Shown: positions 54,409 through 64,000 of the stretch, in pieces | Layout: each line of letters starts with the position of its first letter | How positions within the stretch are numbered: position 1 is the first letter of the stretch | IMG/VR virus record: IMGVR_UViG_3300008262_000007 | Span: 1 to 64,000 of that record | DNA from: a virus | Direction: 5' to 3' (one strand) | Length of the DNA stretch: 64,000 nucleotides | Notes under the pieces: generated by a model | The model's database searches: none | What the model saw: the letters and a program-made list of their open reading frames with translations, nothing else | What the model was told of the DNA's origin: nothing | Made by a program: the position numbers and the translations under genes

Positions 54409-57400
54409 TTATTGCATCCCTTCGTCGGGCTGTCTTAAGAACAATATCTGACTCACTATAGTTCCTGATATATTAGTTTGGCGTACAATATCAGGCCCAG
54501 TTAGTTGTGGTTCTAAGTATGTTCCGTCAAACGTTACAGGTACTGGTATAACTAGATACTGCTGTAATACATTTTCTATTTCACTCTCGCTGCCGCCAAG
54601 ACCAACCCTACCTGCTACTATTCTGTTAACTTCAAGATTTTCACCACCTACGCTAAGTCTGTTAGCAACAAATGTTGCAATAGCTCGTTGTGTAGGTATG
54701 ATGTTATTAGAATCCGCTGTAAATGTAGGATCTGTTGAAAATTCGTTTACTACAGTGCCAGAGCCGCCTAATCTAACACCGCCTAATGCTAATTCTGAAA
54801 GACCGTCTAATTCAAAGAATTCTGCACTAATTGTAACAATACCTGTACTTTGTTGAACAGCAAATAATTCGCCAGTTCTAAAGTTACCGTCTTGGTCAGT
54901 TGAAACATAAAATACTCGACCACCGTTTTGTTCAAGTACTTCGTTTTCAGGTGATGCTGTAAAGAAGTTGCCGCCGGCGTAGATTTCTGGATAATTTGTT
55001 TGTTCAAAGTTTCCAGTGCCTATATCTAAGAAATCATGACCTGTAATACGACATTGGCCGTATCTTTCTCTAAGCGACACTGATGTGCCGTGTTCTAGAT
55101 CATATTCGTTGCGTAATCTTGGAGACACTGTAAGTCTAACAAGTCTAGTTCCATTACCACTACCGTCATCGCCTAAGTCTGTAACAATTGCTCCTGTAAA
55201 TACTCGTAAATCAGTTAAGTTTTCAGTTAGTGGATCTAATATACCAGATATTCGAATTTGTACTCCTGATCCTGGTACTGTAAGAACTCCTGCAATAATT
55301 AACTCGCTATCTTGTGGGATAATGTCCGCATAGCCGTTTCCAGTAATAGTAATTACCGAAGTAGTTGTTCTATATCCAGATCCTCTGTTAACAAAATCTG
55401 GTTGGCTTAATACTCCATTTCCTATTCTTCCGTCTATCTCAACCGCAGTTGTAAAATTAGGGTCAGTAACAGTAAAAATTAAAGGTGTATTTTCATCGTA
55501 CCCACTACCTGGCTCCCAAATTTTCACAGCTCTAAATGATCCTTGTAATACGTCTGCTCTAACTTTTGCGCGAGCACCAACACGTACATGATTGATACCT
55601 CCAGTGCTAGAATTACTTGCTAACACTACCCACTTAGATACTCCGTCTACTTTACCATTGGTTACTGCTGCCCACCTTTGAGAACTTGATAACGTTCTAG
55701 AAGTCCACAGTATTCCGTCTTGAGTAGTTGCACACAACGTAGTTGGATTAACTCCTTCTAATCCTGTAGCAAAAAATACTCCTTGACTATATTTTAAATT
55801 TGTCCAAGTTGTTAAACTAGATAGGCCTGTAAGATCTACTAAAGTAGTCCAGTTAATTCCGTCAAGGCTAAACGCTGCATATCCAGCTTCATGTAACACA
55901 ATAAATCGATTATTGCCGTATTCTATTGCTGCTACATTCCAAAGTAACGATCCTAATCCTACAGTTATTTCAGGAAGTGCTAGTTCATACCTAGTCCAAG
56001 TTGTACCGTTTGTAGATACTGCTACACTCCTGTCGTTGCCTGATACTGCAACAAATTTTCCAGCACCGTATGTTACGTGTGTCCATTGACTTACTGTACT
56101 ATCACCAATTGTATCAGTGTCAGGAATGGTTGCTGTTGTAAATGTTGAACCGTTTGTACTTACTAGAACTGTGTTAGTATTATCACCTACAATTATAAAT
56201 TTACCAGCACCGTATGTTATATCTCTCCAACTACCTAGTTGAGGTAAATTTACAGTTGTCCAAGTTTGTCCCGTTAGTGACACACTTACACGATTTTCGT
56301 TATTAGCTAGTGCAATAAATCTATTGTTACCTGATGCAAGTTTTCTATAATCGCCTATAAAACTTAAATTAACTTCAGTCCAACTAGTAGCATTGTCACT
56401 CCATCTAGCATACTGACTATTTGTCAATGCTACAAATCTATTAGATTTAGCACGCCCAGAACTAGTAAATGTTTGAATACTATTTGAACTATCATCTGTT
56501 ACATCAGTTATAGTTACTATTAGATCATTTTCTGGTGTAGTGCCGCCAAATAGTGTACCTGGAAAGGTAATATTATCACCTACACTATACCCTGCTCCAG
56601 GATTAACTAGTGTGGGGGAATAACTATCGCCTGCCTTTATTACATTAAATGCAGCAGCTATTGCAGGACCGTCAAATGTTTCACCTGATCCAGCTTCGTA
56701 TACTAAACTTAATTGTTCGCCTTGAACAAAACTTGTAGGATCTCCTATACCATCTACTTCAATATACGATGTAGCGTTTGCACTAACATTAGTTACTTCA
56801 AACTCAGTACCACTTAATTTACCTCTAATCGTAAATGGTACCGCAGGGTTAGTTAAAAATATACCAGTAAATTGAACTGCTACACTAGATATAACATCCT
56901 TAATAGTTACAGAATTATTTTCATTATCTGTCCACAATGCATTACTAGGACCTGTAACATTAGTATATGACTGTGTTGTTCCGCCGTACGCTGCATCCAC
57001 ATAAATTCTATTTGTAATTAGATCAAAACTTGTACTTGAAAAATTTGGCGAGTTAACTGTAACCCTTGGTTCAATTCTATATCGTGTTGTTAAATCTAAA
57101 CTAGGTTCTATCGCTGTTCCTGGAATAATGTGTTCCCATCCTAATAATCCAGTACTTTCTTGTCTAACTGTAACTGTTTTACCTACAAATTCAAATCCAC
57201 TAATATATCCGTACTGACCAGCGCCAGTGCCGCTGGTAATTATGATTCTCATTCCTTCTATTTCTGAAAGAAACTGCGTAACATCATTTGCTGATAATCT
57301 AACTGAACTTGAAGCATCTATTGTTTCTTGTGCAGAACCTTGTCTTATTAAATATCCAGCACCGCCTTCACTTCCTGAATCTTGACTATTAACTAACCTA

Positions 57401-60282
57401 GCTTCAAACAATGCACCATCTCTAAAATCTGTATATTCAACTGCGGCCGCTGCACCAGCACCAACTATCGTTGCATTAGCTTGTGAGTATTGTTCACCGG
57501 CATTAGAATATTCAAAAGCAAAAATAGTATCACTTACTCCACCAGCAAATGCACTACTTACTTGTGCTTCGTTATTTCTGTTAAACACAGTTACCTGCTG
57601 AGGAATTTCGGTGGCGTCTGCACCGTCAGCTACTGCACCGTATCTGCCATAGCTATTATTGCCGTTGGTTGCACGAATTATTCCGCCATTTTCTGCAAAA
57701 TAACCTATTTGACAATAGTATGTGAATACAGATACAAGTTCTGCTCTACCATTATTAGTAATCCATGCACCAATACCATCTGACAATACTTGAGTAAAGT
57801 CATTAGATGTCATTGACCTATTGCCGCCATTGTGTAAAGACCCGTCAACTTTTTGTCCGATACATCCTGTACCTATATTTGTAACTCCCTGGATATATGG
57901 TGAACGATTTATAATCCATACTCGCTCGTCTGCTGGCCCCCAACCTGGATCTAAACTTACACATGCACCGCCCGTTGGCTTTTGATATAAATCAAATACT
58001 CCAGGAGGATTTAATACTCCTTGCAGTCCTTGCGTTGTCAAGTCTCTTAGGCCTGTAGTATCTCGCATAAAAAACATACTGTCAAATTGAGAACCTGTAA
58101 CAGCATTTGCATATCGTCTACCTGCTAATAAAGTTCTGTGATTGCCACTAAATTCTAAATCTTTAGCAATACCTCTTAGAAGGGCTCGTACATCATTTTT
58201 AACTCTAGTATCGCTAAATGTTACTGTAGGGTATTCAAGTTTAACATAGGCTAGTAGTTCGCTTTCGACAAAACGTTTATTAATTAGTAATGCGCGACCT
58301 GCGTTTGCAATTATTTGTGTTGCATTTGGAACATTTGATCCTACATTCACAGGATCTACTTCACCGTTTGCTGTTCTAAATAAAATATATGCTTTGTAAT
58401 CTTCTATTAGATCAACTACCGCAGATGCTCCTGCTACATTTGAATACGGAAAACTATTTACTAATATTGGTTCACCTGTGATTGGATCAAGCTCTGGAAG
58501 TCCTGTTCCTGGATTAATCTGAGGTGTTACTAAAGTGGTAATTTGATCTTCAGTATTACCTTGCGTTGGTGTGACAGGAACTCCTGTTATTAAATTTAAT
58601 AATATTGTTATAAAATATTCTAAATAATCATCAACATATTGAAAATCATCTTGATATTCTGCTATTGGTGAATTTGCAATGATAGTAGTACTTCTTAGTT
58701 CATCACCGTTAACTGCACAACCAGCAGGAACACTTATTGGTGAAATTTCTTCAAATCTACCAGTAGATACTCTAATAACAACAGGTGTAAGAGGTGGAAA
58801 AGTATCTTCAACATAGTCAGCAGCATATCTTACTGTACGAAATGGTTTTTCAAAAGTGCCTCGGCCGTCGTCATCAACTCCGTTAGTTGCTACAAATATT
58901 GTATCACTATCCCCTGCAACGGATCTCCAGTACGCTTCGAGATCAGAAGCTATTGAAAGTACTTGACCTGTTTCTCCAATTGGAATTCTAGTATCGCCTA
59001 GAGTACTTGTGTCTAGACTACTACCGTCTAATGACTCTCCTAAACCTACTGTAGGACGTGATAATCCGTATGTTAACAAATCACCAGCTGCTACAAATCC
59101 TCCAGGACGTCCAGCCTGTATTAAAATATCCCAGTAATTAAATATGTTTCCGTTGTCGCCTGGAAAATTTTGATATCCAGATTCGTGTTCAATATTACAT
59201 ACATATGTTGAGCCTAAATGATAAACTGTATCGCCTATGCTATATATTTGATCAGTCGTCCACAATCCTTGCCATTGTTTACCTGGTACTAATAGTTCCC
59301 ATGTATCGTTTTCTAAATAGTCTAATGTGCTTCCATCAACTGATTGTCCTGCGCCAATATCTCTAAGTGCGTTATATAAATTTCCGCCTCTTAAAACAAT
59401 ATCACCTGTCTTATATGCAGCATCGGTATCCCAAGGACCTACAAAATTAGAACTTCTTGCTAACAGAATCCAGTCTGATGATCCGTTGTCAACATAAGGT
59501 CTAGAATTTTGATTATTATTAACAGCATAGTACATAAACCCACGATGGCGGACAACATCACCTACGTTATAATAAGTTAGATTAGACCAGTCATCGTTAA
59601 ATTGTGCTCCAAAAATTTCAATTTGAAATTTTGTAGTGTCTAAATTTGAAGAGTTTGATGAATGTGTTTCTGTGCAACGAAATACTGTGCCGCCGTATTT
59701 TACTAGATCATTTTTTCTATATAATGTATTAGGTAGCCAGTTATTACGAACTTCAATGCCAACATGATATTCTTCCCAAGAAGCTATATTGTTTTCTAAT
59801 CTAGTATTAGCTGCATGAGAAGTTATACATTTATATGCTATACCATTGTAACGTACAATTGCTCCCGGAGTATATGAAGTTCCGTTAGTCCAATTACCTA
59901 CATAACTAGAAGTTTGTGCAAACACTGTCCAGTTGTTAAAATTTACTGCAAACGAACTTGCAACATGATTTACAACGCAAGTCCATAATGACCCGTTGTA
60001 TAAGACTATATCGCCTAGATTATATGTAGTTCCTTGCGCCCAATCTCCAACAAAACTACGACCGCTAGTCATTACGGTCCAGCGTGGTTGTATTTGTGGT
60101 GGTACAGAATTTGGAAGGATAGCTGTTAAATCAGTAGAAAATAAACTGCTAGAAGTATGTGCAACCAGACATACATAACTTTTACCGTTTAGTCGTACTA
60201 CATCGTCTCGATTATATGCTTGTCCGGTATTCCAGGTGCCTCGCCAGTTATACTTAAATCGTTCTAGTTTAAATTCAGCCAT
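54409..60282 (-). CDS. Giant tail protein 2, paralogue of giant tail protein 1
   Basis: The 1957-residue protein has the same plan as its neighbour. It has seven N-terminal W/Y repeats (first one RFKYNWRGTWNTGQAYNRDD), a beta-helix start DDTIFVATNGVDDDG, and the conserved block SLDPGWGPADE...GQKVDGSLHNGG. A block with six Asp-box-like repeats follows (nt 55590-56450), such as FSLDGINW and VSTNGTTW. The C-terminus has TQRAIATFVANRL. It lacks most of the helical repeats of the other copy. The duplication is old, as identity outside motifs looks moderate. It is a probable host-contact tail component. Confidence 0.75.
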   Translation of the reverse strand: MAEFKLERFKYNWRGTWNTGQAYNRDDVVRLNGKSYVCLVAHTSSSLFSTDLTAILPNSVPPQIQPRWTVMTSGRSFVGDWAQGTTYNLGDIVLYNGSLWTCVVNHVASSFAVNFNNWTVFAQTSSYVGNWTNGTSYTPGAIVRYNGIAYKCITSHAANTRLENNIASWEEYHVGIEVRNNWLPNTLYRKNDLVKYGGTVFRCTETHSSNSSNLDTTKFQIEIFGAQFNDDWSNLTYYNVGDVVRHRGFMYYAVNNNQNSRPYVDNGSSDWILLARSSNFVGPWDTDAAYKTGDIVLRGGNLYNALRDIGAGQSVDGSTLDYLENDTWELLVPGKQWQGLWTTDQIYSIGDTVYHLGSTYVCNIEHESGYQNFPGDNGNIFNYWDILIQAGRPGGFVAAGDLLTYGLSRPTVGLGESLDGSSLDTSTLGDTRIPIGETGQVLSIASDLEAYWRSVAGDSDTIFVATNGVDDDGRGTFEKPFRTVRYAADYVEDTFPPLTPVVIRVSTGRFEEISPISVPAGCAVNGDELRSTTIIANSPIAEYQDDFQYVDDYLEYFITILLNLITGVPVTPTQGNTEDQITTLVTPQINPGTGLPELDPITGEPILVNSFPYSNVAGASAVVDLIEDYKAYILFRTANGEVDPVNVGSNVPNATQIIANAGRALLINKRFVESELLAYVKLEYPTVTFSDTRVKNDVRALLRGIAKDLEFSGNHRTLLAGRRYANAVTGSQFDSMFFMRDTTGLRDLTTQGLQGVLNPPGVFDLYQKPTGGACVSLDPGWGPADERVWIINRSPYIQGVTNIGTGCIGQKVDGSLHNGGNRSMTSNDFTQVLSDGIGAWITNNGRAELVSVFTYYCQIGYFAENGGIIRATNGNNSYGRYGAVADGADATEIPQQVTVFNRNNEAQVSSAFAGGVSDTIFAFEYSNAGEQYSQANATIVGAGAAAAVEYTDFRDGALFEARLVNSQDSGSEGGAGYLIRQGSAQETIDASSSVRLSANDVTQFLSEIEGMRIIITSGTGAGQYGYISGFEFVGKTVTVRQESTGLLGWEHIIPGTAIEPSLDLTTRYRIEPRVTVNSPNFSSTSFDLITNRIYVDAAYGGTTQSYTNVTGPSNALWTDNENNSVTIKDVISSVAVQFTGIFLTNPAVPFTIRGKLSGTEFEVTNVSANATSYIEVDGIGDPTSFVQGEQLSLVYEAGSGETFDGPAIAAAFNVIKAGDSYSPTLVNPGAGYSVGDNITFPGTLFGGTTPENDLIVTITDVTDDSSNSIQTFTSSGRAKSNRFVALTNSQYARWSDNATSWTEVNLSFIGDYRKLASGNNRFIALANNENRVSVSLTGQTWTTVNLPQLGSWRDITYGAGKFIIVGDNTNTVLVSTNGSTFTTATIPDTDTIGDSTVSQWTHVTYGAGKFVAVSGNDRSVAVSTNGTTWTRYELALPEITVGLGSLLWNVAAIEYGNNRFIVLHEAGYAAFSLDGINWTTLVDLTGLSSLTTWTNLKYSQGVFFATGLEGVNPTTLCATTQDGILWTSRTLSSSQRWAAVTNGKVDGVSKWVVLASNSSTGGINHVRVGARAKVRADVLQGSFRAVKIWEPGSGYDENTPLIFTVTDPNFTTAVEIDGRIGNGVLSQPDFVNRGSGYRTTTSVITITGNGYADIIPQDSELIIAGVLTVPGSGVQIRISGILDPLTENLTDLRVFTGAIVTDLGDDGSGNGTRLVRLTVSPRLRNEYDLEHGTSVSLRERYGQCRITGHDFLDIGTGNFEQTNYPEIYAGGNFFTASPENEVLEQNGGRVFYVSTDQDGNFRTGELFAVQQSTGIVTISAEFFELDGLSELALGGVRLGGSGTVVNEFSTDPTFTADSNNIIPTQRAIATFVANRLSVGGENLEVNRIVAGRVGLGGSESEIENVLQQYLVIPVPVTFDGTYLEPQLTGPDIVRQTNISGTIVSQILFLRQPDEGMQ

Positions 60283-60295
60283 TTATAATTGCTCC

Positions 60296-60673
60296 TTAAT
60301 ATCCTGGACCTGACACGTCTGGATACACATATGCTCTTCCTACTACTTGTACAAATTGTCCGTCAACCGGATCTACATAATATAACACACTTCTACCATC
60401 CCATCTTAGTTGCGGATAACGTAAGTTTGCGTACACACGATCATGATCTGCATCAATACCTTCAAGAAAATCAATACCTTCTTCAAAGTCTAAAAAGTTT
60501 CCTTCTGCAACACCAATTTCGTTAATAACTACTTCTTGATCTGTTGAAGCGTTCAATTGATCAACTTTGATTAGAAATAATTCTCCGTCGTCATTTCTTC
60601 TAAGACCGTATAGATATCGTTTAGCAAAACCGCTTATAACGTCTTGCGGGGTAGTGCCTATATAGTAACTCAT
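60296..60673 (-). CDS. Small virion protein of the fibre cluster
   Basis: The 125-residue protein starts MSYYIGTTPQDVISGFAKRY and is acidic in the middle (FLDFEEGIDFLEGIDADHDR). It contains LRWDGRSVLYYVDPVDGQFV, a W-D-G-x-x-V-x-Y strand-turn similar to the W-containing modules of nearby fibre proteins. It overlaps the preceding gene by one base and lies 13 nt before giant protein 2, so it is co-expressed with it. A structural role is likely by position. I do not recognise the family by name. Confidence 0.6.
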   Translation of the reverse strand: MSYYIGTTPQDVISGFAKRYLYGLRRNDDGELFLIKVDQLNASTDQEVVINEIGVAEGNFLDFEEGIDFLEGIDADHDRVYANLRYPQLRWDGRSVLYYVDPVDGQFVQVVGRAYVYPDVSGPGY

Positions 60674-61002
60674 TATGTAATCTCCACATAGCTTACAATA
60701 ACATCAACTGAGTCATCTAAGTTTGACGATACTAGTAATCTATTATTAGGTGCTAATACTAATTTTTCACCTGTTGATACTGCTCGCAAACTAGATCCTG
60801 CAGGAAGTATTGAATCTTTTAAATAATAACCAGCCACACTTGTGTCATCTTCTACTAAAACATTTACATAAACAAATGTTTCTGTTAAATTAGTAAAACT
60901 TAATCCTAACACTGTAACTCTAGTTGTAGGCAGAGTTTCGTATATTAGTACTGGAACAATTCCAACGTTTTTAATTACAGTATTTTTAAGTATTGTTGCC
61001 AT
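60673..61002 (-). CDS. Small beta-rich virion protein, possible paralogue of 47258-47578
   Basis: The 109-residue protein starts MATILKNTVIKNVGIVPVLI and continues as alternating beta-strands (TRVTVLGLSFTNLTETFVYV, ending VDVIVSYVEIT). No cofactor motif is visible. It sits between the repetitive fibre gene and the 125-residue protein with 6-nt and 1-base junctions. It probably assembles with the fibre proteins. Confidence 0.6.
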   Translation of the reverse strand: MATILKNTVIKNVGIVPVLIYETLPTTRVTVLGLSFTNLTETFVYVNVLVEDDTSVAGYYLKDSILPAGSSLRAVSTGEKLVLAPNNRLLVSSNLDDSVDVIVSYVEIT

Positions 61003-61008
61003 TTGTCT

Positions 61009-64000
61009 TTATCCAAAAATTAAAACTTTTTCAATTGCTATACCTTCTGCATCCGCAAAGCTGATACCACCGCTTGCGCCTGCTACTGATACCCAAGTTG
61101 TTCCATCGTATAATTCAACTCGTTTATCAGAAGTATTATATCTAACCATTCCTGTTACACCTGATGGACGAGTACTGTTATCTCCAACTGGCAGCACTAC
61201 TCCGTACGGATCTGTAAATTCAAAATATCCTGTACCAGTAGTTTGTAAAATTGTATTGCTGCCAGAAACTGTATTTGTTATTCTGTTGTCTTGGAATGCA
61301 AAATTTTCAAATCTAACTCTACCGGTACCATTTGCAGAAAGTACTAAATCTGTATTTGGTGTAATAGTACTTATCACATTTCCATCTACCTGGATAGCAT
61401 CTACGACTACTTGAGGTGCATTAAGTCTAATGGTGTTTATGTCTACTATGGTATTATTTTGAACAATGAATCTTATAGTGTTATCGTTAGCACCTTCTGT
61501 TAATTCTGCTGTGACTTTGGTATCGCCGTCAACATCTACTACACCATGTAACTGAATCCAATTTGTACCGTTATACCCTTCAAATCTTGCCAATTCACTG
61601 TTGAACCTAATTTGTCCGGCAACTGCTGCGGGGCGTTGTAATATTGTTCCAGCTGGCAATTTAATAGCACCTGTACTATCAATTATTACTGATCCACCTG
61701 CTGGAGCTATTGTAAAATTGCTTACAGAACTAATAGTTGCATTGTTGATGCTAAAATCATCAATTACTATTGATCCAGTTCCGTTTGCACGTAACTCTAA
61801 ATTTGAGTTAGATGTTGTAGTTGTGATAAAGTTATCATCAATTAGTATATCGCCAGTAGTAAAATTATTAGCAGTAATAGTACCGGTGCTGGTAATGTTA
61901 CCTGTAGTAATTGTTCCAATAACGGTTAGATCATTTGATATAACAACATCATTATTTGGAATAGAAATTATACCAGTGCCGTTAGCACGTAGTTCTAAAT
62001 TAGAATTACTATCAGTAGTAGTAATTACGTTTCCGCTAATTTGAATATTTTCAAACTGTGCGCTTGCACTAACTGTAACAGTTCCTGTGGTTGCAAAGTT
62101 GCCAGTTATATTGATATTACCTGTTTGTGTTACTGCACCTGTGTGAGTAATTGTTCCTATTATGGTTATATCTTCTAGATCTGTGTTGCCATTAACTGTT
62201 AAATTCTGCTCAATGATAACATTGTTACTAGGTACTACTACTTCGCCTGTTCCGTTAGCACGTAGTTCTAGATCTGAATTAGGTGTAGTAGTTATGATAA
62301 AATTATCATCAATTAGTATATCGCCTGTACTAAATCTATTAGCAGTAATAGTGCCAGCACTATTGATATCCCCTACAGTAATTGTACCATCAACAAATAA
62401 GTCGTTTGATATAACAACATCATTGTTTGGAACTATTACTTCGCCTGTACCTGCGGCTCTTAGTTCTAAGTCTGAATTACTATCAGTGGTAGTAATTACA
62501 TTATTATTAATTTGAATATTTTCAAATTGCGCAGAAGCACTAATTGTTACTGTTCCAGAAATACTATAATCGCCAGTTAGTGAAATATTTCCAACCTGCG
62601 TTACATTACCAGTATGTACAAGTGTGCCTTGAATTGTTGTGTCGTCTAAATCAGTATCGCCATTAACTGTTAAGTCTTGGCCTAATACAACATCGTTTGT
62701 AGGCATAACAACATTGCCTGTGCCATTAGCACGTAATTCTAGATCTGAATTAGAAAGTGTTGTTGTGATTATATTGTTATCAATTAATATATTACCAGTG
62801 CTGAACTGATTTGCTGTAATTGTTCCTGTTGTAGTTAAATTGTTTGCATTAATATCTGCTACAACAGTTAAATCATTTGTTATCTGAACATTGTTGTTAG
62901 GAACAAGAATTACACCTGTGCCATTAGCACGTAGTTCTAGATCAGTGTTGGAAGTAGTAGTTGTAATAAAATTATTATCAATTCTAATTTCTTCAAACTG
63001 TGCATATTCTGCAATAGATAACGAACCGTTTATAGTAACATCACCAATTATGTCATAATTACCTGTTTGTGTTGTGTTACCATTAACTGTTAAAATGCCG
63101 GTTACGTCAACATCGCCTAGAGTAGATTCGCCAATAACTGTAAGTTCGTTATTAATTAATACGTTGTTGTTAGGAACAAGAATTACACCTGTGCCATTAG
63201 CACGTAGTTCTAGATCTGTATTACTTACTGTCGTTGTGATATAGTTATTAGATATAGAAATATTATCTACTGTTACGTTATTAACAAAAATATTTGACCA
63301 ACGTAGCGCGGCTGTACCTAAACTGTAAACACTGTCCTGAGCAGGTATAATATCAGAATCAATGCCTGCTATAAATTGAATTGTGTCAGTGGGTGCATCA
63401 CCTATAGTAATGTTTCCGCCAATTGATACATTGCCAGTTACATCAAGGTTGCCTGTAATAGTTACATTATTGTTTAGATTGATTTCATTTGAAGCTGCAA
63501 CAATGTTAACATTGCCAGAGAGACTTTCAACAGTGTTTCCACTAATGCGTAGATTGCCTGTGTCAATTCGTGTACCGTCAATAAAAGTTATATTAGAACC
63601 GTCTGTAAATGTTACTCCAGATTCCGATACGTTAAAATTTGAAACAGTCAGTTCAACTGTTCCTGTATCCTGATTAACATAAAACAAATCACCAACTCTA
63701 AAGTCACCTTTGTGGTCTACAGAATTGTAGCGTATTTTAGCACCGTTAGTTTCTACTACTTCGTTGTCTTGTATTACAGTAATAGGATCATTAGTAACTT
63801 CTTTACCGTTGCCAATATATGCTAGATTTTGACCTATAGCATACATTAAAACACCAGGGCCGTCACCAACTAATCCAAAGTTACCGTATACAGACGCTGA
63901 TCCAATTAATCTAACTTCTGCTCCAAAGTCTGTAAAATCAGTTAGGGTAATATACTGTGCTGTGGCACCGCCTGAGAATCTAATGTCTTGTGCATAAACA
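61009..64000 (-). CDS. Repetitive tail fibre protein, 5' end beyond the window
   Basis: The frame is open to the last base, and the segment upstream of the first Met (…FSGGATAQYITLTDFTDFG…) reads in the same fibre-like style, so the true start lies beyond 64000. At least 997 residues are present. The middle carries seven close copies of a DLELRANGTG-centred unit plus a divergent eighth (DLVLSANGTG), spaced alternately about 66 and 91 residues apart, as expected for a trimeric beta-helical shaft. The C-terminal part has fibre modules L-P-A-G-T...R-P and W-I-Q-L-H-G. It is probably a long tail-fibre shaft. Confidence 0.75.
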   Translation of the reverse strand, partial: VYAQDIRFSGGATAQYITLTDFTDFGAEVRLIGSASVYGNFGLVGDGPGVLMYAIGQNLAYIGNGKEVTNDPITVIQDNEVVETNGAKIRYNSVDHKGDFRVGDLFYVNQDTGTVELTVSNFNVSESGVTFTDGSNITFIDGTRIDTGNLRISGNTVESLSGNVNIVAASNEINLNNNVTITGNLDVTGNVSIGGNITIGDAPTDTIQFIAGIDSDIIPAQDSVYSLGTAALRWSNIFVNNVTVDNISISNNYITTTVSNTDLELRANGTGVILVPNNNVLINNELTVIGESTLGDVDVTGILTVNGNTTQTGNYDIIGDVTINGSLSIAEYAQFEEIRIDNNFITTTTSNTDLELRANGTGVILVPNNNVQITNDLTVVADINANNLTTTGTITANQFSTGNILIDNNIITTTLSNSDLELRANGTGNVVMPTNDVVLGQDLTVNGDTDLDDTTIQGTLVHTGNVTQVGNISLTGDYSISGTVTISASAQFENIQINNNVITTTDSNSDLELRAAGTGEVIVPNNDVVISNDLFVDGTITVGDINSAGTITANRFSTGDILIDDNFIITTTPNSDLELRANGTGEVVVPSNNVIIEQNLTVNGNTDLEDITIIGTITHTGAVTQTGNINITGNFATTGTVTVSASAQFENIQISGNVITTTDSNSNLELRANGTGIISIPNNDVVISNDLTVIGTITTGNITSTGTITANNFTTGDILIDDNFITTTTSNSNLELRANGTGSIVIDDFSINNATISSVSNFTIAPAGGSVIIDSTGAIKLPAGTILQRPAAVAGQIRFNSELARFEGYNGTNWIQLHGVVDVDGDTKVTAELTEGANDNTIRFIVQNNTIVDINTIRLNAPQVVVDAIQVDGNVISTITPNTDLVLSANGTGRVRFENFAFQDNRITNTVSGSNTILQTTGTGYFEFTDPYGVVLPVGDNSTRPSGVTGMVRYNTSDKRVELYDGTTWVSVAGASGGISFADAEGIAIEKVLIFG
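61787..63213 (-). repeat. Tandem DNA repeats in the fibre gene, about 471-bp super-period
   Basis: Copies of a core near gcacgtagttctaga start at about 61787, 61985, 62258, 62453, 62729, 62927 and 63200. Steps alternate near 198 and 273 bp, giving a higher-order unit of about 471 bp (157 codons). One 53-bp stretch is identical at 62891-62943 and 63164-63216. Confidence 0.8.

Noticed and set aside
61787-63216. CRISPR-like regular repeats
   Set aside because: The repeats are coding, in frame, degenerate and spaced by translated fibre sequence. There are no cas genes.

Overview
This window is a piece of the genome of a marine T4-like myovirus. No part of it looks like bacterial chromosome. The evidence is a set of T4-type genes: uvsY, uvsX, gp32, gp17 and a probable gp16 (terminase), gp4, gp18 (sheath), gp19 (tube), a gp48/54-like tube protein, gp13, gp14, gp15 and gp1 (dNMP kinase). 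Giant tail-fibre proteins, T4-type late promoters and very tight packing support this. The AT-rich sequence, the phage GroEL, the halogenases and the 2OG oxygenases fit the cyanophage/pelagimyophage branch. No photosynthesis gene is present, so a heterotrophic marine host such as SAR11 is plausible, but the host cannot be fixed from this window. I see no tRNA, CRISPR, integrase or IS element, and no stretch of 300 bases lacks a gene.

Layout. (1) Positions 1-7975 are a sugar/surface-polysaccharide module. On the minus strand are glycosyltransferases, two capsule-type proteins (one broken), a cytidylyltransferase-cupin fusion and an FkbM methyltransferase. On the plus strand are an epimerase, a UDP-sugar dehydrogenase and a B12-type radical SAM enzyme. 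(2) Positions 7972-10770 (minus) are the recombination block uvsY, a small ORF, uvsX and gp32. (3) Positions 10901-25331 (mostly minus) hold DNA packaging, head completion and tail genes. A sulfotransferase is inserted beside gp4, and an HNH-like gene sits on the opposite strand. (4) Positions 25374-28833 (plus) hold gp14, gp15, a Nudix hydrolase and a small ORF. (5) Positions 28826-30783 (minus) hold two fibre-type proteins, one with a cupredoxin-like end. (6) Positions 30892-32481 are GroEL, with its own sigma70-like promoter. (7) Positions 32482-43022 are the most unusual part: three flavin-dependent halogenase-like proteins and seven 2OG-Fe(II)-type oxygenases, nearly all in overlapping or abutting genes. 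(8) Positions 43068-64000 (minus) are tail-fibre genes: three tandem Gly-rich adhesin-like proteins, an S74-chaperone fibre, two giant paralogous proteins with carbohydrate-binding-like and Asp-box repeats, and a repetitive fibre running off the window end.

Regulation visible in the sequence. A T4-type late motif (TAAATA core) lies upstream of many structural genes. It occurs in two arrangements: 16-36 nt before an SD-led start, or only 4-7 nt before the ATG, which predicts leaderless late mRNAs. Three divergent gene pairs share overlapping or palindromic late motifs. gp32, gp1 and groEL instead have sigma70-like promoters, as expected of early or middle genes. Two intrinsic terminators separate gp17 and the gp54-like gene from the genes upstream of them.

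Working together (inference): the replication and packaging genes make and fill heads, and the neck, sheath and tube genes build the contractile tail. The large fibre region recognises the host. The sugar module and the halogenase/oxygenase island probably modify host surface, virion or small-molecule targets during infection.
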